DNA from: Rickettsiales bacterium
GTDB taxonomy: Bacteria > Pseudomonadota > Alphaproteobacteria > Rickettsiales > UBA3002
NCBI GenBank assembly: GCA_002725445.1
Contig: PBPD01000036.1
Location: 1 to 14,169, forward strand
Length of the DNA: 14,169 nt
Reading direction: 5' to 3'
Both the position numbers and the translations under genes were made by a program. Below, in pieces: positions 14,086 through 14,169 of this stretch. Numbering within the stretch: the first letter of the stretch is position 1; every line of letters starts with the position of its first letter. Under the pieces are notes generated by a model that was given only the letters and a program-made list of their open reading frames with translations, ran no database searches and was not told the origin of the DNA.

Positions 14086-14131
14086 TTCTATCCTTTAGTG
14101 CAATTTACGCTTGTATTTCATTCAGTTCTTT

Positions 14132-14160
14132 AGAATAATGTGCGGTAATCAAAAATTCAA
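14132..14160 (-). promoter_or_regulatory. Candidate promoter for the umuD-nuclease pair
   Basis: On the minus strand TTGAAT (14155-14160) and TATTCT (14132-14137) are 17 bp apart, about 46 bp before the ATG. A single GAAC half-site (14125-14128) lies just downstream of the -10, but a second half at the 7-bp spacing of the alphaproteobacterial LexA box is absent. Confidence 0.4.
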
Positions 14161-14169
14161 TGAGAATAA

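Noticed and set aside
14110..14130. LexA/SOS box before the umuD-like gene
   Set aside because: Only one GAAC half-site is present; the second half at N7 is missing, and a match to the E. coli CTGT-N8-ACAG box is poor.

Overview
The window looks like chromosomal DNA of a free-living alphaproteobacterium of moderate G+C. The evidence is the gene families and their grouping: ftsE divergent from an MJ0042 zinc-ribbon/DUF3426 gene, the set argH - small lipoprotein - lysA divergent from a TlpA-type thioredoxin, a class I (archaeal-type) lysyl-tRNA synthetase, and a TIGR01459-like HAD hydrolase. I cannot place it below class level from sequence alone. The complete-looking argH and lysA genes argue against an obligate parasite with a stripped genome.

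Layout. 1-882: the 3' end of a PlsC-type acyltransferase (+) runs tail-to-tail into ftsE (-), with no ftsX between them. 883-2316: a short divergent promoter region, then an MJ0042/DUF3426 membrane protein and hpt (+), probably one operon. 2343-5115 (-): argH, a 38-residue LptM-type lipoprotein missed by long-ORF searches, and lysA, joined by two TAATG stop/start overlaps. 5114-5665 (+): a TlpA-like thioredoxin whose preferred start codon overlaps that of argH. 5654-8078 (-): lysS (class I) followed by an overlapping HAD gene. 8310-10217 (+): an exported proline-rich protein with three SPOR-like domains, preceded by a good promoter and a near-perfect palindrome. 10229-10854 (-): tRNA-Ser(UGA) followed by a peptide-deformylase-like gene that has lost two metal ligands and the motif 1 glutamine. 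10995-11486 (+): a small multi-pass membrane protein of unknown role. 11560-11636 (+): initiator tRNA-fMet.

From about 11640 onward the DNA is visibly richer in A/T and looks like an acquired defence-type segment. On the minus strand, a UmuD/LexA-family self-cleaving protein (S92/K129 dyad) is followed after 19 bp by a single-chain DUF262-DUF1524 (GmrSD/SspE-like) nuclease. No umuC follows umuD. A damage-sensing S24 protease paired with a modification-dependent nuclease is the strongest candidate for an undescribed system here.

Other points of interest are the degenerate deformylase close to an initiator tRNA that lacks the first of the three usual G-C anticodon-stem pairs, the ftsE gene without ftsX, and the C-x9-C pair present in all three SPOR-like domains. 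No CRISPR array, insertion sequence or rRNA was seen, and no gene-free stretch exceeds 300 bases.
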